Shown here one piece after another: positions 11,878 to 24,732 of a stretch of DNA of 64,000 bases. Origin of the DNA: Hemerocallis citrina (Eukaryota; Streptophyta; Magnoliopsida; Asparagales; Asphodelaceae); contig CM030367.1 in assembly GCA_017893485.1 (NCBI GenBank), positions 143,395,767-143,459,766 on the forward strand. Direction: 5' to 3'. The notes beneath the pieces were generated by a model that searched no databases, was not told the DNA's origin, and was given only the letters and a program-made list of their open reading frames with translations. The stretch's first letter is position 1; every line of letters starts with the position of its first letter. The position numbers and the translations under genes are program-made.

Positions 11878-13082
11878 TGATGAGGACATCGGTTCTCTTT
11901 CTCTTATTTTGAGATTTAGCTATATATGTAGTAGTTATGCAATTCGCACCCTTTATTTTCTGCATTAGAATATTTTGAAGATTTGTATTGAGAATTTGTT
12001 TTAAAGCTATATATAGGCCTTGAGAATAATGAGAAGGCTATGCTATTATTTATTTAAAAAATTGATGTATTGAGTTATTGGTCTTCATTCATCTTTTTGT
12101 GTGAGACATTGAGATAAAATTATTAGGGTTTGTGAGAAATCCTAAGAAAGTATTAGGGTTTGTGAGAAGCTCCAATTACACCCCAAATTCTCAATTAATC
12201 AAAACCCTAACTCCTTCACAGCCGTCATCTCTCCTCTCTCTCTTCTTACCTTTCTTCCGAACCCAACAACCCAGCCTCGCTTCCTGCCTCCATCCACTCC
12301 ATCGCCTCACTGCTCGCACCCCAACTTCCACTCGTCGCACACCTTCAACACGCCCCTTGCTGCCCCTCCGAGCGCCACCACCGCAAGCACCCCGACGACA
12401 CCCTCATCTTCACTTGATCGCTGCCCTCCATCGCCATCTTCTCAAGCCCTGACAGCCATCGCGCAACCTCCGACCACCCCCATTGCTCCCTCCATCACCG
12501 TCGACACCTTCTCCACTCCAAATTCCCTCAAACCCTAACCCTAATCTCCAAATCCAAATCAAATCCGAACCCAAATCTCTAAATCCACTTCAAATTCGAA
12601 ACCCTAATTCCCAAATCCACTTCAAATCTTAAACTCTAATTCTCACGTCAAGAAAAGGAGATTTAGAGGAGTACAATACCATTGAAGGCGACAATTGACA
12701 ACTTCTTCCTTCATCTATGGCGACGAAACTTCCATCCAACCCTGGTAAACTCCTTTCACTTCTCAAATATTTGTGATACTGTGTTATCATCTCTAGATTA
12801 TTATCTGAATTATCTGATGTCCACAAATATTGAGTGTGTGTGTTTCTACTTGCCAATTAGATACAAATCTTTATTGAGTATGTTACTGGTTAAGAACGCG
12901 TAAGTATAATTGTTGATTGTTTGGCGTGAATTTTTAATTGGGCTTGTTAAACTTTTCTCATATCTTGAAATCTATCAAACCAATTAATAGTTTTAATTCT
13001 AACTTAATCTGCATTACTTGTTGGTAAACTTAATCTTTTGATATTCTTGGAAAATTCTATGTTTAGGGTTAAGTTTACATCA
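11878..13082 (+). repeat. 3' LTR of the chromovirus
   Basis: A 1205-bp copy of 5290-6455. It opens TGATGAGGACATC, closes ACATCA and is followed by the duplication CTACC at 13083-13087. It carries a local duplication of ATTAGGGTTTGTGAGAA (about 12120-12170) that is absent from the left copy. The C-rich stretch 12230-12530 parallels the left LTR. Confidence 0.85.
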
Positions 13083-13087
13083 CTACC

Positions 13088-16000
13088 TTTAGTCATTTTT
13101 GGGTGATCTCCATTTCTGTTGTACCAAGTGAATGATACTGGAGGCTAAAATTGCTAAAAACAGAAACAGTCATTTTCTCAGGGTTGATAACTTTAGAAAT
13201 GCTTTTGAGTGTCCAATTAACATATACTTTATATTGGCTAACAAAATGAGAGTGTTGATATTATTTGAGGATATAACTTTACCTATATTTCGACAATGAT
13301 TAGTGACTTCATTCTTCCCAAATCATGCACATCAAAACCTTCCTGTTTAAGTAGCTTATTGTATGATAAATCAACTTGCAATGGTCAAACAATTTCTTAT
13401 AGGATATTGTGATTCTGTGCATTTAATTTTAATATGTATGCTTGATTACCATTGTTCATGTCGGACATACATAGATGTTCTGACACAATCTGTTGAAGGT
13501 TGTTAGGAAAATCCTTTCTTGACTTGATGATAATGTGTGTTTCTCTTTTTTTTTTTTTGGCATTCGTCCATAGCCTGCCCGCTTCTGGGTGCTTTTGGGA
13601 GAGAGGGATTTTCCAACATCCCTAATTAATTCCATCTTAGGCTGGAAGCAAACTTGTCACCTCTTACTTAAGAGTGAAAAGTCTAGGTGTAAATAACTTT
13701 ATTCATGCAAGTGTCTGGAATTGACTGATATCTAGTTATCCCATGAACTTACTCATATAAGTTGGTGATATACTATATCTAAAATTGAACCACATATTAG
13801 TTTGTTAAAATGAAGACTTACTAGTTTTTGTACTTGAGAACTTGTACATTGTGGTGGCTAGTTGTTACAATGATTTTCCTAATTATGAACTTATAATGAT
13901 GTGCCAGTTATATTCATCTTTGTGTTGGATCATTCTGCTGAATATAGGGGACTATTCTGTTTGCTTTTGTAGCGCCCGGAGTTCCACACACTGGAAACTC
14001 GTGACACTTACCCAGAATCTTTACTTCAATGAGTACAGAACACAGAAATCACAGGAAATTAAAACTTACATTACACAAGAAAACTATATCCTCCACTTGG
14101 ATGCTTTCCGCAGCTCGAGTCCCCTGCTCCACGATTAGCAATCCTGCAATTAGCAAACTGTGGGCACGTCAGTTGAATACAACTGACGCAATGCTGATGA
14201 AACCCGCAATCTCCAAAATCCTCAACAATCAATATTTGATGCAGGAGAAAAGAAACGTGAAAGTCATACAAACATAAATGTCGGTGTATGTCATGACCTA
14301 GAATTTAATGCACAACTCATATGCACATCATGCTCTTAATCTAATGCAAACTTGATTTGGAAACGTATGCATCCCATACTACATACTTCCCAAATCGAGT
14401 TCGTATTCTCCTGATGATAGGATTCAATCCCTTGCCATGCATCCTACTCTTTCCTGTTTCTGACATTCATTTAGTGACTGGTAGAGTCTGCAGTACATAA
14501 CTTTGTTATGTTCCCCATGAATAATGGGCACCTTAAGTTATATCTATAAATACTACGATTCTCGCTGGACTCCAAACTTTTCTACTGACATAATTTCATA
14601 GTATTGTTTATTGGTAGCTAGATCATTTGTGTCATTGCTTCAGATATATCCAATTCCCTCTCTCTTTGGGTTGATATGATTGTTACTTCCAAGTGCATCA
14701 TGCTCTGCTGGGTTATATCTTATAGTTAAGTGGGAGTGGTGTTAGCTATGCAACCTCCTAAATTTCAGTGCGTCTAATTGTGATTTCTCACCAATTTTGG
14801 CACTCACTGCCGTTTTCTAGTGCAGTGCATTTCCTTTATTGGTGAAGTTAGCCTTATATTTACTATCATAAGTTTTAAGAAGGAAATTTGTGTGTTGGCC
14901 TCCTTCCCTGTAATTACTCTCTCTTCGTTTACTTTATTTATTTGCACGTGAACTGCACGATCTTCTTTTCTACCAATTCTCCAAGAAATATATTTGACCC
15001 TCAGTAAAGTGAAACACTTTTTGATATTCACTACCTTGGAAAAATAAAAGCATATGTGAAGAAATCTAGTTGTATGTAACACCCACTTGTGGAATGGTGT
15101 CTCCTATTACTGTTTTGATTTTATTGTGAAGCTCTTCTTTTATCCATCATATGAAACGTACGAGATTAATATTTCCACCAATATTTCTCTTATAAGAGTT
15201 CTTAGTTATTAGCGAAAAACATATTTACTTTATTAGAAAAAAAACGTCTTCACTTTGTCCTGACTGCTCTTTCTCTCAGGTAACTTAAAGAGATGAAGGA
15301 CAAGCTTGGGTTGCAGGTTGCTTTATCCTTCACTCAGGGTATAAATGCTGTTCTTAATGAAGTTCTTGTTTGTTATAGTTATTTTTTACCCCTTTTTTGT
15401 TTCTGTTTTGTAGCTATGTCATGCTGATCAGGTTATGGATATGTTACTAGAATGTTTTGATGATGATGTTTGAGAGAAGTCTTATGTATGTTCGTAGGGG
15501 GCAGGATAGTAGTCATGTTTCATTTGTTTTTTTACCTTTAAAAGAATTATACACTTTGCTGTTCTTTATTTCTTAACAGTAGCAGCTTTTATGGCTAATG
15601 AGTTTGTTCATGAAATTTGTTTGGTTTACTACATAAGGACTATGGAGATGCATCTTTAGTTAATATGCACCGAGTCTTTTGCTTCTGTGATATTTGTCTC
15701 ATAACTGACCTTGGCAATTAGGCACACATTTATCTTGTCATTATCAAACACTCGGGTTAAAAATTGCTATCCCTCTGAAGCCTTTTTGGTTGTGGATGTT
15801 TTCTGATCCATCTGTTTTAAGAGTGATCACCTACCGGTGGTTTTTATCATAGACTAGATTATGTGCACGTGCAATGCATGCATTTTTTTCATGACCAATT
15901 CAGTTGTAAGTCTCATTTATTCAATGTATAAAGAATATCATTAATTTCCCAATGTTGATTAATATTAGTAGGACAAATTGAGATGAGAAGGCAGGCAGTG

Positions 16001-16783
16001 CACACATCATATGTTCCCTCATAAGCACATCCTCATATGTTCCCTCATAAGGTGGCCGACCAAACACTCCGTTCTTCCTTTATCTAGTAGAGTAGATGAA
16101 GTTGCTGTTAGGGACGGAGATGACTATCATACTACAACAATCCTTTATTTCAAATTACTGCGTCAGTGAAAGAAATTTATCACAATTAGATTATGGTTAT
16201 CCGGACATTGATTTCCTTCTCACAAAAAAGTTCAGTTGTCTGTCATTTGCACCAAAAGTATGAAGATTGCTAGGTGACAATGAATCAGTTACGCTTGCAT
16301 ATTTTTAGGGTGCTTTGTTTTAGCATTTCTATGTTCTAATCCCATGTATTCCAGCAATTAAGTGACATAAGAGTTACTTTTAGTTGATGCTCGAATTTTT
16401 TTGGCACGTGCAATGCATGTGAATTAAGTGTTGAGTTTTTTTTCTTGTAACTTATATTAGCAGGTAGTTATGTTTTGAGAGTACAGAACTAGAGGCCTTC
16501 CTTCTTTCTCTAGCTAAAGTATTAGGGATGGTGACTTCTTTCAGATATGACGGGACATTCTGCTCTCACTCAGATATTTGCTTGAACATGTGGTACACAA
16601 GGGAGGGTTCCTGGAAAACCTAAGTGACTAGATGGTTGATACAACACCTTTCTTCTTTCATAATGCAAATTATGGTCATGCTATCCAAGATCAATAAAAA
16701 AAAGGTTTATTATAGCTTAGGTAGGCTTTATGCCAACTTTGTTGTACCAGCACTTGTATGCCACTTAAATCCACTTTTGTTTA
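13088..16783. other. AT-rich intergenic DNA with dispersed-repeat remnants
   Basis: No gene is supported. The tract 13120-13310 resembles 22080-22230 (both contain ATACTTTAT-TTGGCTAACAAAAT and a GATATT-TTTGAGGATA block). The tract 14530-14960 resembles 29720-30135 in several ordered words (ATATCTATAAATA, TTCTTTATTGGT, CCTCCTTCCC, TTTATTTA-TTATTTGCA), so these gaps share old duplicated non-coding sequence. An inverted LTR fragment lies at 13968-14498. Words like GCACGTGCAATGCATG at 15861-15876 and 16404-16419 recall Helitron 3' hairpins but no element could be delimited. Confidence 0.5.
13968..14498 (-). repeat. Inverted, truncated LTR fragment related to 7132-10418
   Basis: Read on the minus strand, this segment matches the last 0.5 kb of the solo LTR at 7132-10418. 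In order it has a GCAGACT-TACCAGTCACTA block, GATGCATGGC, TGTGGGCACGTCAGTTG-type sequence in the opposite sense, and a TACTCATTGAAGTAAAGATT block ending GGCGCTACA. The plus-strand start TGTAGCGCCCGG corresponds to the LTR terminus. The other end stops without a recognisable LTR start, so only a 3' piece remains. Confidence 0.75.
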
Positions 16784-16976
16784 TGTTAGGATTTTGAATG
16801 GGTTGAGATGTTAGGGTTTGAGAAGATGAGGAAGAGAAGAGAAGAGAGGAGAGGCAGCCGGTTATTGAGAGAGAGAATGGCAAAATGTTGATTGTATTCA
16901 TTTGATTCTAATTGTTACATATATGAAGATACTAAGCCCAATGGGCCCTAAGAGCAATTTGGGTCAGAACATAACA
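16784..16976 (-). repeat. Copia 3' LTR
   Basis: 193 bp, TGTTATGTT to CCTAACA on the minus strand. It differs from the other LTR at two positions (around 16938 and 16966). Next to it, at 16977-16992, the minus strand reads GGTTCAAGGTCGAGAT, the usual place and type of the copia polypurine tract. Confidence 0.92.
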
Positions 16977-17112
16977 ATCTCGACCTTGAACCAAATTGCA
17001 TCTAAAACAAACTAAAAATACAAAGCAAATGCATAAAACAAACATAACCTAAACAAAGGTAAACATAAAAATATACTAGCAACATGCTAGAAACAAAACT
17101 AGCTCAAACTAG

Positions 17113-20100
17113 CTAGAAACAAACCGACATCAAACTTGAACAAAGTTTGAACTTTGCAATTGGAAGAGGCTTTGTGAGCATATCGGCCGGATTCGATTCG
17201 GTACCAATCTTCTTCACGGCAATCTTGCCTTCCGAGATCGCATCTCGAACAAAATGGTATCGAATGTCAATGTGCTTCGTCTTCTCATGGTACATGCGGT
17301 CCTTGGTCAAATGAATCGCGCTTTGGTTATCACAAAACACCGTAATAGGACCCTCGAGTGAAGACATCTCACCAACAAACGCCTTGAGCCAAATAGCCTC
17401 CTTAATAGCCTCAGTAATTGCCATATATTCAGCCTCAGTACTTGAGAGTGCAACGGTGGCTTGAAGTGTAGACTTCCAACTAATTGCACAATCTCCAAGG
17501 GTAAAAACATAATCCGTCAAAGAACGCCTCTTGTCCAAATCACCCGCAAAATCCGCATCCACATAACCCGTTAGTTTTTTGCCATTACCAAACTCCAAAC
17601 GAGCATCAATAGTACCTCTCAAATAGCGGAAGATCCACTTCACCGCTTCCCAATGCCCTTTTCCCGGACAAGAGAGATATCTACTTACCACACTAACGGC
17701 TTGAGCAATGTCGGGTCGACATCAAGTACATGAGACTCCCGACCGCACTTGAATATGGAACCTTTTCCATATATTTCTTCTCATCATCGGATTTTGGGCT
17801 TAAAGCGGCCGAAAGCTTGAAATGCGCCGCAAGAGGTGTTGAAACAACTTTCGCTTTCTCCATGCCAAAACGGCATAGCACTTTCTCGGCAAAACTCTTT
17901 TGTGAAAGAAACAACTTTCTTTTGGACCTATCCCTTGTGATCTCCATTCCGAGAATCCTTTTGGCGGCCCCCAAATCTTTCATCTCAAATGCCGAACTTA
18001 GTTGCTCTTTCAACCTCCTAACTTCTTTCAAGTTTGAGGATGCAATCAACATGTCATCCACATAGAGCAACAAGTAAATGAAATCCCCACCATCCAACTT
18101 CTTGAAACAAACACAACTATCATAGTTGGAACGATAGAAATTAATACTCACCATGAATGAGTCGAACTTCTTATACCATTGCCGCGGTGATTGCTTAAGG
18201 CCATAAAGGGACTTCTTCAAATGACACACACGGTCCATCTTTCCCGCAATCTCAAAATCCTCCGGTTGGCTCATGTAAATCTGCTCCTCCAAATCACCAT
18301 GCAAGAAGGCAGTTTTCACATCCATTTGCTTCAATTCCAAATCCTTCATTGCCAACAAAGAGAGCAAAACTCGAATGGAGGTGTGCTTAACTACGGGAGA
18401 GAACACATCATTGAAGTCCACACCTTGGACTTGACTATACCCTTTAGCCACTAGCCTTGCCTTGTATCGAAAATCCGCGGGATTTGAGCCATCAATCTTC
18501 CTCTTAAACACCCACTTGCAACCCACAATTCTCTTACCACTCGGAGGCTTCACAAGAGACCAAGTCTCATTTTGTTGCAAAGATTGTAACTCTTCATTCA
18601 TAGCGACAACCCAATTGGCCGCATCTTTCGAAGAAATGGCTTCCTTGTAGGAAGATGGCTCACAATACTCCACATCCTCTGCAATTGCCAAACAATAAGC
18701 AAAGTCGGAGTATCCATACCTTGTAGGTGGTCTTGTTTCTCTTCTAGCTCGGTCCCTTGCCAATGCATATGGTTGTGCCTCGTCTTGGGCTTCCTCCAAA
18801 TTGACATCATCATGTGAGATCAAATCATCACCTTCTTGGATCGGCACCTCAAACTCCACCTTCTTCTCAACCTTCTCATTCTCCTTATTAGTTGACTCGG
18901 GTGCAACATCATTTGCCTTCAACATGACCGACTCATTGGAAATGACATCTCTTGAAATAAGAAACTTGGATGATTCGGTACACCACAACTTATATCCCTT
19001 CACATTTGCGGGATACCCAACAAAAATACACTTCTTCGATCTAGGCTCCAACTTTCCTTCATTCACATGTGCATAAGCAGGACAACCAAACACCCTCAAA
19101 TTCGAATAATCGGCTATCTTACCCGACCACACTTCTTCGGGTGTCTTCAACTCAATTGAAGTGGTAGGAGATCGATTTACCAAATAGCAAGATGTGTTAA
19201 TGGCTTCCGCCCAAAACTCCTTACCCAAACCTGCATTTGAAAGCATACTTCTAGACCTTTCAAGTAGTGTCCTATTCATCCTTTCTGCAACACCATTTTG
19301 TTGTGGAGTGTTGACCACCGTCTTGTGCCGAACAATCCCTTCAGCCTTGCAAAAATTATCAAACTCACGGTTGCAAAACCCCAAACCGTTATCGGTTCTC
19401 AACCTCTTAACTTTCCTTCCCGTTTGGTTCTCCAAAAGTGACTTCCATTCTTTGAAGGTGCAAAACACATCACTTTTCTCTTTCAAGAAATAAACTCAAA
19501 CCTTCCTTAAGAAATCATCAATGAAAGTAAGCATGTAACGAGAACCATTACCTTTGGAAGGCTCACGAGAAGGTCCCCAAAGATCCGAATGGATGTAGTC
19601 CAGTGTTCCCTTGGTCGAATGAATGGCCGTGGAGAAGCTCCACCTCTTATGCTTGCCAAATACACAATGCTCACAAAACTCCAAGTTGCCCGTGCATTGG
19701 CCACACAACAAGCCTTTCTTGCTCAAAATGGTCATTCCTCGCTCGCTCATATGCCCCAATCTCATATGCCAGAGCCTAGTAGTATCCTCATCCGACATAG
19801 TACCCGAACGTGCAATGGCGGTCGAGCCCGTGACCGTGGAACCTTGTAAGAAATAAAAAGTTCCAATTCTCTTCGCCTTCATGATTGTGAGTGCCCCTTT
19901 AAAGACTCTAAGGACTCCACCTTTACTTTGGAACTTACACCCCTAATCTTCAAGAGATCCCAAAAAAATTAAATTCTTAGACAAATCGGGTATATGCCTC
20001 ACACCCGTCAACCTTCGGACCTTTCCATCATGGAACTTAATTGTCACCGAACCAATTCCGATAACCTTACACATATTGTTGTTCCCCATGAGAACCTTAC

Positions 20101-21020
20101 CATCCGTAGGCTCATAAGTCTCAAACCAATCTCTATTCGGAGTCATGTGTTGCGAAGCACCCGTATCCATCACCCAACAATGTATATCATCAACATTAGT
20201 ATCTATCACACAAAGAGTATCAACCGTGTCACATTCGGCCACATTGGCCTCCTCCGAAGAAGAACCTTTACTATCCATCTTTTGTTTATTTTTGAGCTTG
20301 AAACAATCGGCCTTAATGTGTCCCTTCTTCTTACAATAATTGCACGTCAAATTCTTGTGCCTAGACTTCGAACAGGTCCTTGTATCTTTCGAGTTTCGGT
20401 CCCATGACCTACCTCGATCAACAACTAAACCAACACCTTGGCTCCCTTTCTCATTATTGGTCATTTTACTATCAACGTGCAACTTGGCTTGCAAATTGCT
20501 CTTAACATTCTCTAGAGAAATTGTATCTCTACTATAAATCAACATGTCTCTAAAAGCCTTGTATGATGCGGGTAATGAGCATAATAAGGTCCTCATCCTC
20601 CACCTTAACATCAATCTTACTTAAGTCATTCAAAATAGATGCAAACTCCGTAATATGATTGGAAATTGATGTACCTTCAACAATGCGAAGAGTGTAGAGG
20701 CGCAATTTCAACCGCAGTCGATTGGTGAGGGACTTCTTCATGTAGATGTTCTCCAATTTCTCCCACAAAGCCTTAGCGGTCTTCTCCGATAGGACCTCTT
20801 GCAATGTCGAATTGCTCAAACATAATTGGATAATAGAGAGCGCTTTATCATCCATCTCTCTCCATTTCTTATCTGCCACCGCATCAATCAATTTTTATCG
20901 ACCAAAAATGGTATCCTTAACGCCTTGGCTCGACAAAATCGCTGCCATACGCACTTGTCATAATGCAAAACTCGTCTTCCCATCATACTTCTCAATATCA
21001 TATTTTCCCGACATATCCAT
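17113..21020 (-). pseudogene. Copia gag-pol polyprotein, multiply disrupted
   Basis: Gag starts at ATG 21018-21020. The N-terminal half (20550-20891) is the UBN2-type Gag domain. The next block (19943-20614) has the CCHC knuckle CNYCKKKGHIKADC and the protease motif WVMDTGAS. Then come the integrase zinc-binding H/C region (19496-19882; HMRLGH, CEHC) and the integrase core (TFIDD, RTDNG, PQQNGVAERMNRT). Reverse transcriptase (17693-19486) keeps the catalytic YVDD in LLLYVDDMLIA. RNase H (17113-17691) has [10 protein letters not shown] and CDNQSAIHL. Visible lesions are stops at 20958-20960, 20895-20897, 19943-19945 and 19496-19498, a frameshift near 20570-20610, and a frameshift near 17690-17715. 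The catalytic motifs survive, so decay is limited to these breaks. No full polyprotein can be made. Confidence 0.92.
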
Positions 21021-21380
21021 TCAAATTTCTTGAACCCAATTCAACAAAACACCAAATTTTTCCCCCAAAAAATTAATTACTCAAATCACAAAAATCAAAA
21101 CTTCCTTCTTGATATCCTTCTCCTCCGGTGCTCCCGACGACGAAGACCAAGAAACTCGACGAAGATCTGGACTGAGACTGGACGAAGATCTGGACTGAGT
21201 CGGTGGCTGGACGAAGAGGAAGTCGGCACCGGGAATCAGCAACGACGGAGAAGAAGTAGTGCTCGCGACGGCTGGAAGATGGCTGGAAGGGATCGTCGAC
21301 GATGGCTGGAAGTAGGGTTGTTGACGGCAGGATTTTGGGGGAGGAGTAAAGGGGCTGGAGGTGTGTGGGTTTTGGTGTTG

Positions 21381-21392
21381 GCTCTGATACCA
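21381..21392 (-). promoter_or_regulatory. Copia primer binding site (initiator-Met tRNA)
   Basis: On the minus strand TGGTATCAGAGC lies three bases inside the 5' LTR. It is the standard site complementary to the 3' end of plant initiator-Met tRNA. Confidence 0.92.
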
Positions 21393-21395
21393 ATT

Positions 21396-21588
21396 TGTTA
21401 GGATTTTGAATGGGTTGAGATGTTAGGGTTTGAGAAGATGAGGAAGAGAAGAGAAGAGAGGAGAGGCAGCCGGTTATTGAGAGAGAGAATGGCAAAATGT
21501 TGATTGTATTCATTTGATTCTAATTGTTACATATATGAAGATACTAAGTCCAATGGGCCCTAAGAGCAATTTGGGTCATAACATAACA
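21396..21588 (-). repeat. Copia 5' LTR
   Basis: 193 bp, two substitutions from the other copy. It is followed on the plus strand by the duplication GTTTA (21589-21593). It should hold the element's promoter; no clear TATA box was singled out. Confidence 0.92.
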
Positions 21589-21593
21589 GTTTA

Positions 21594-23170
21594 GCTTCCA
21601 TGGAGTCAGAAGTCATTGGTTTTAGAGTTTAAGCTCAATCATATCTTCTTCGTGTCTTTCTCTATTCTCTTCCAAAACTTTAATTATAGAACTTCTAATC
21701 TGATCACACAGTAGTGTTTACAGCATTGTACTTCTCATTATTCCTATAGATACAGCAAACTGCACCTTCTTTGTTCACTTCCTAACTCAAACTGTAATAG
21801 GGAGATCACATGGTTCTCAAGACCACCTAAATTTTATCTTCAAATTCAGGAAGGTTGCTCTTCTCCCTTCTGAATTAACATAACATAAATATACTGTAGT
21901 TAGGGTTGCAAAATCACTTTGCCTATGTTGATTCCTGTTTCAAAGACATGTGTTAAGTAACACGATCATAATGTAGATAGGGCTGCAAACAACTCTGCCT
22001 AAGTTTCAAAAGTAGTGGATTCAGATAACTCACAGTAAAAAGAGTAAGCCATAATGTATTGCGTGTTAAAAATATCACAGAAACAGAGATGATATTTACC
22101 TTTAATCACATATATTTTGAGAATCCAATTATGATATACTTTATGTTGGCTAACAAAATCAATAATATTGATATTGTTTGAGGATACAACTCTAGCATCA
22201 TTTGTAGAAATTATTACATACCCAAAGCAATATGCGTATGGAATATGAAATAGGTACATAATGAGGTTGTATGCATTTATTTGTATCTGTACCATTGACA
22301 TAGTTATATTGCCATTTCAGGATAAGGTTAGTGAACGATATTGCTAGTTCTACTGTTTACTATAGCATAACATCAATGGTCTTGTTTATATAAAAATTAT
22401 ACCAATATGAAGTATGAGCAATTGTGAAAATAAGAAATTGGAAAATAGCTAAATTAACTATTACTAAAATACAGTATAGTCCGCATTACTAAATTTCATA
22501 AGTAAATTCAATTTTTCCTTAATAGTATTCTGTAGAATATCGCATCATTTTTATTTCCATATTTGATTTGTTGATGGAAATTATGTAAAAGTAATGCAAT
22601 GCTTCATATAATGCATATTAATTTTGTTTCCTCTATATGATTTATTTTGATGGTATTTTAAAGTTTAGCGATTTGAACATGACAAGGTTGGATGATTAAT
22701 TTATTATATAAGAGCCTTTACTATTGATCAAACTTTTACGTTCAAGCTATTAATGAAGATATCAAGGCTAGTTTCAAAATTTTAAATGGGGATTTAAAAT
22801 AAAATAATAACTTTGGGTATGCTAAATGTATGGAGGAAAAACCGAATATAAACATCGAAAGAAAAGACACTAGTTAAAAATATTTAAATAGGCTAAAACA
22901 AGTAGAAAAGACATTAGTTAAATATTCACATAGTTGAAATAATAACGGAGAGAGATTCCCCACGTTCCATCAAAAAGATATTTACAAAACAAAGCAGAAC
23001 AAGTTGTAGAATGATAACTCATGTCACACCACAAGTCGGGGCCATGATATCCCACCTAAAAGTACATGCCCCCAAAAACCCGAAATATAGTACAAGACTA
23101 TTGTTAGCATGTACAAATGAATGATCAAGTAAAAGACAAATGCATGCATGCTCCCAACCCCTATAGTATC
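21594..23170. other. AT-rich intergenic DNA
   Basis: No gene or bounded element is seen. The part 22080-22230 is a diverged relative of 13120-13310, so the copia element sits between two tracts of shared ancestry. The segment 22960-23170, just 3' of the LINE, has no poly-A tail that I could identify. Confidence 0.5.
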
Positions 23171-24727
23171 ATCTCAGCCGATAAGTAGGACTCCACCTCG
23201 TATGTGGAAGTAGTGATTTATGCAAAGCTCTCCTTGTTCTTCTTTCTGCTAGGTCTTGCTGCTAGTTCAGACCAGAAAATTAGTGCAGATGCACATGCAT
23301 TTCTAAATATTATGTGATATCTCTCGGCCCAGATGGCCCAGCAAGTAGCTGCCATCACGATACCCTGGTATCTCTCTCCTTGGGTACAACATATGCCCTT
23401 TAGCTCCCCCAAAGTGCATATAGTGTCCCGAAATAGGGCTACGCACATGGCACCGATCAAGAATTGTTACAACACTACTTGACAACTGAATCATCAGGCA
23501 ACCACCAACATTTTAGGAAAATGGTTCTTAAGTTGGACTGGACCAACCATTTGTCTAGCCAGAAGTTAATGCCTTACCCATCCCCAATTGTGAAAGTTGC
23601 TCCAACAACAACATCTCTACTACCTGTACTCCCCTTTCGAGAAGTTGACATGGAAGCAACATTTTTGGGTTTGGCTCGGATATTCCCTTCACGTACGTAG
23701 GTGGCCTTAACCAACTATGCCCAGTTAGGGGACTTGTACCTGGACAGTTTCCACCACCATTTACACAGTTGTGTTTGGTTCATTTTCTTAAGGTTAATAA
23801 CCCATATCCTTTAGACTTGCGCTTGCACATTGTTGCCCATCTTAGCAGCATGTGCAAGATTGTTGTTCATTGTTGAATTGGGAATTGCCGTCTTCAATTG
23901 ATTGTTGTTCATTTTCTTAGGGTTAATAAGCCCTATCATTCCTTCAGTCGTTCCTTGCCTTTAAAAAAATTATGGGCATCATGTTGATTCTCGTGCCAAA
24001 TCAAGCTGGCCTTTCAAAGAAAGACATGTAATAGTTGGGAATTGCAAAGACAACATCTTCCTCTTCCAACCGTCCAGTCTTCGCTGGTTTCTTTCAATAA
24101 TCCTGATCTTCCAAGATGGCCATTCCTTGATTGGTAAGCCTAGATAGTTGATTTGGAGTGTTAGTCTCCCAGTTACCGAGGAAGTAAGAAGTTGACCTTT
24201 AAACCAGAATAATCCCCACTTAATGAATATTTTCCTACAGCACGTTACATTTTCCCCTAATGAGTATGTTGTCTGCATATTGCAGATTAACAATCGCAGA
24301 AACGTTTCTCCTTTCCCCTAACCCATCAAACAAACATTCAGAGTGAAACATACTCCACGTGTATTGAGCCCATTTGCCACTAGGGTAAAGATAATGGGTG
24401 ATAGCGGGTCCCCTTACCTGAGAACCCGTCTACATCTTATTTCTTTTCCAACCTCTCCCCATGACTAAAACCTTGGCCGATTCTAGCCAGTTTTTTTATC
24501 CAGGTTATCCATCTTCCTCAAACTTCCTAAGCCGAAGAACCTCAAGCAAGGAGATCCATTCAATCTTCAGGAAGCCATCAACCGATCTTCTTTTGCATTC
24601 TTGACTCATTTCTTGGACCGTTGCCACCATGTCGAGAATGTCTCCTCTTGCAATGAGTCTAGTCTGTTAATCCTCTACGAGCTCACCTAGGAGTTCAGAG
24701 ATGCTTTTGAGGGAATAATTGACTAAG
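23171..24727 (-). pseudogene. LINE (L1-type) ORF2, 3' half, decayed
   Basis: Read on the minus strand from 24727 down, several frames give an L1-type reverse transcriptase. RQGDPLSP-like sequence (with a stop in place of Q) lies around 24400. A catalytic-box remnant LQYADNILI lies near 24250-24290, where the usual YADD is YADN, so activity is lost. INYLGLPIKEWPSWKIRIIE and RRLDGWKRKMLS follow (23979-24293). The C-terminal piece 23218-23460 has ATCWAIWAERYHIIFRNACA, like the zinc-knuckle-proximal end of plant LINE ORF2. Many stops and frameshifts are present. The 5' half continues at 27558 beyond a solo LTR. The 3' end is uncertain. Confidence 0.75.
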
Positions 24728-24732
24728 CTTAT

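Larger units (their letters stand above)
5290..13082 (+). mobile_element. Ty3/gypsy chromovirus, internally deleted, with nested insertion
   Basis: The element is bounded by related direct repeats (5290-6455 and 11878-13082), each starting TGATGAGGACATC. It is flanked by the 5-bp duplication CTACC (5285-5289 and 13083-13087). A primer-binding-site-like TGATATCAGAGC follows the left LTR at 6459-6470, close to the usual initiator-Met tRNA site. Between the LTRs are gag fragments and the C-terminal end of pol with integrase tail and chromodomain. Protease, reverse transcriptase, RNase H and the integrase core are absent. A 3287-bp solo LTR of another family (7132-10418) interrupts gag. The LTRs have diverged visibly, including an indel near 12140, so this is older than the copia insertion to its right. 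Confidence 0.85.
16784..21588 (-). mobile_element. Complete Ty1/copia retrotransposon, recently inserted, coding region broken
   Basis: Two 193-bp LTRs (16784-16976 and 21396-21588) differ at only two bases. The element is flanked by the perfect duplication GTTTA (16779-16783 and 21589-21593). On the minus strand the order is LTR, primer site, gag, protease, integrase, reverse transcriptase, RNase H, polypurine-like tract, LTR, which is the copia order. The length of 4805 bp is normal for a small copia element. The near-identical LTRs imply recent insertion, yet gag-pol carries at least four in-frame stops and two frameshifts. Most of these lesions may predate insertion, with mobilisation by proteins from another copy. 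Confidence 0.93.
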
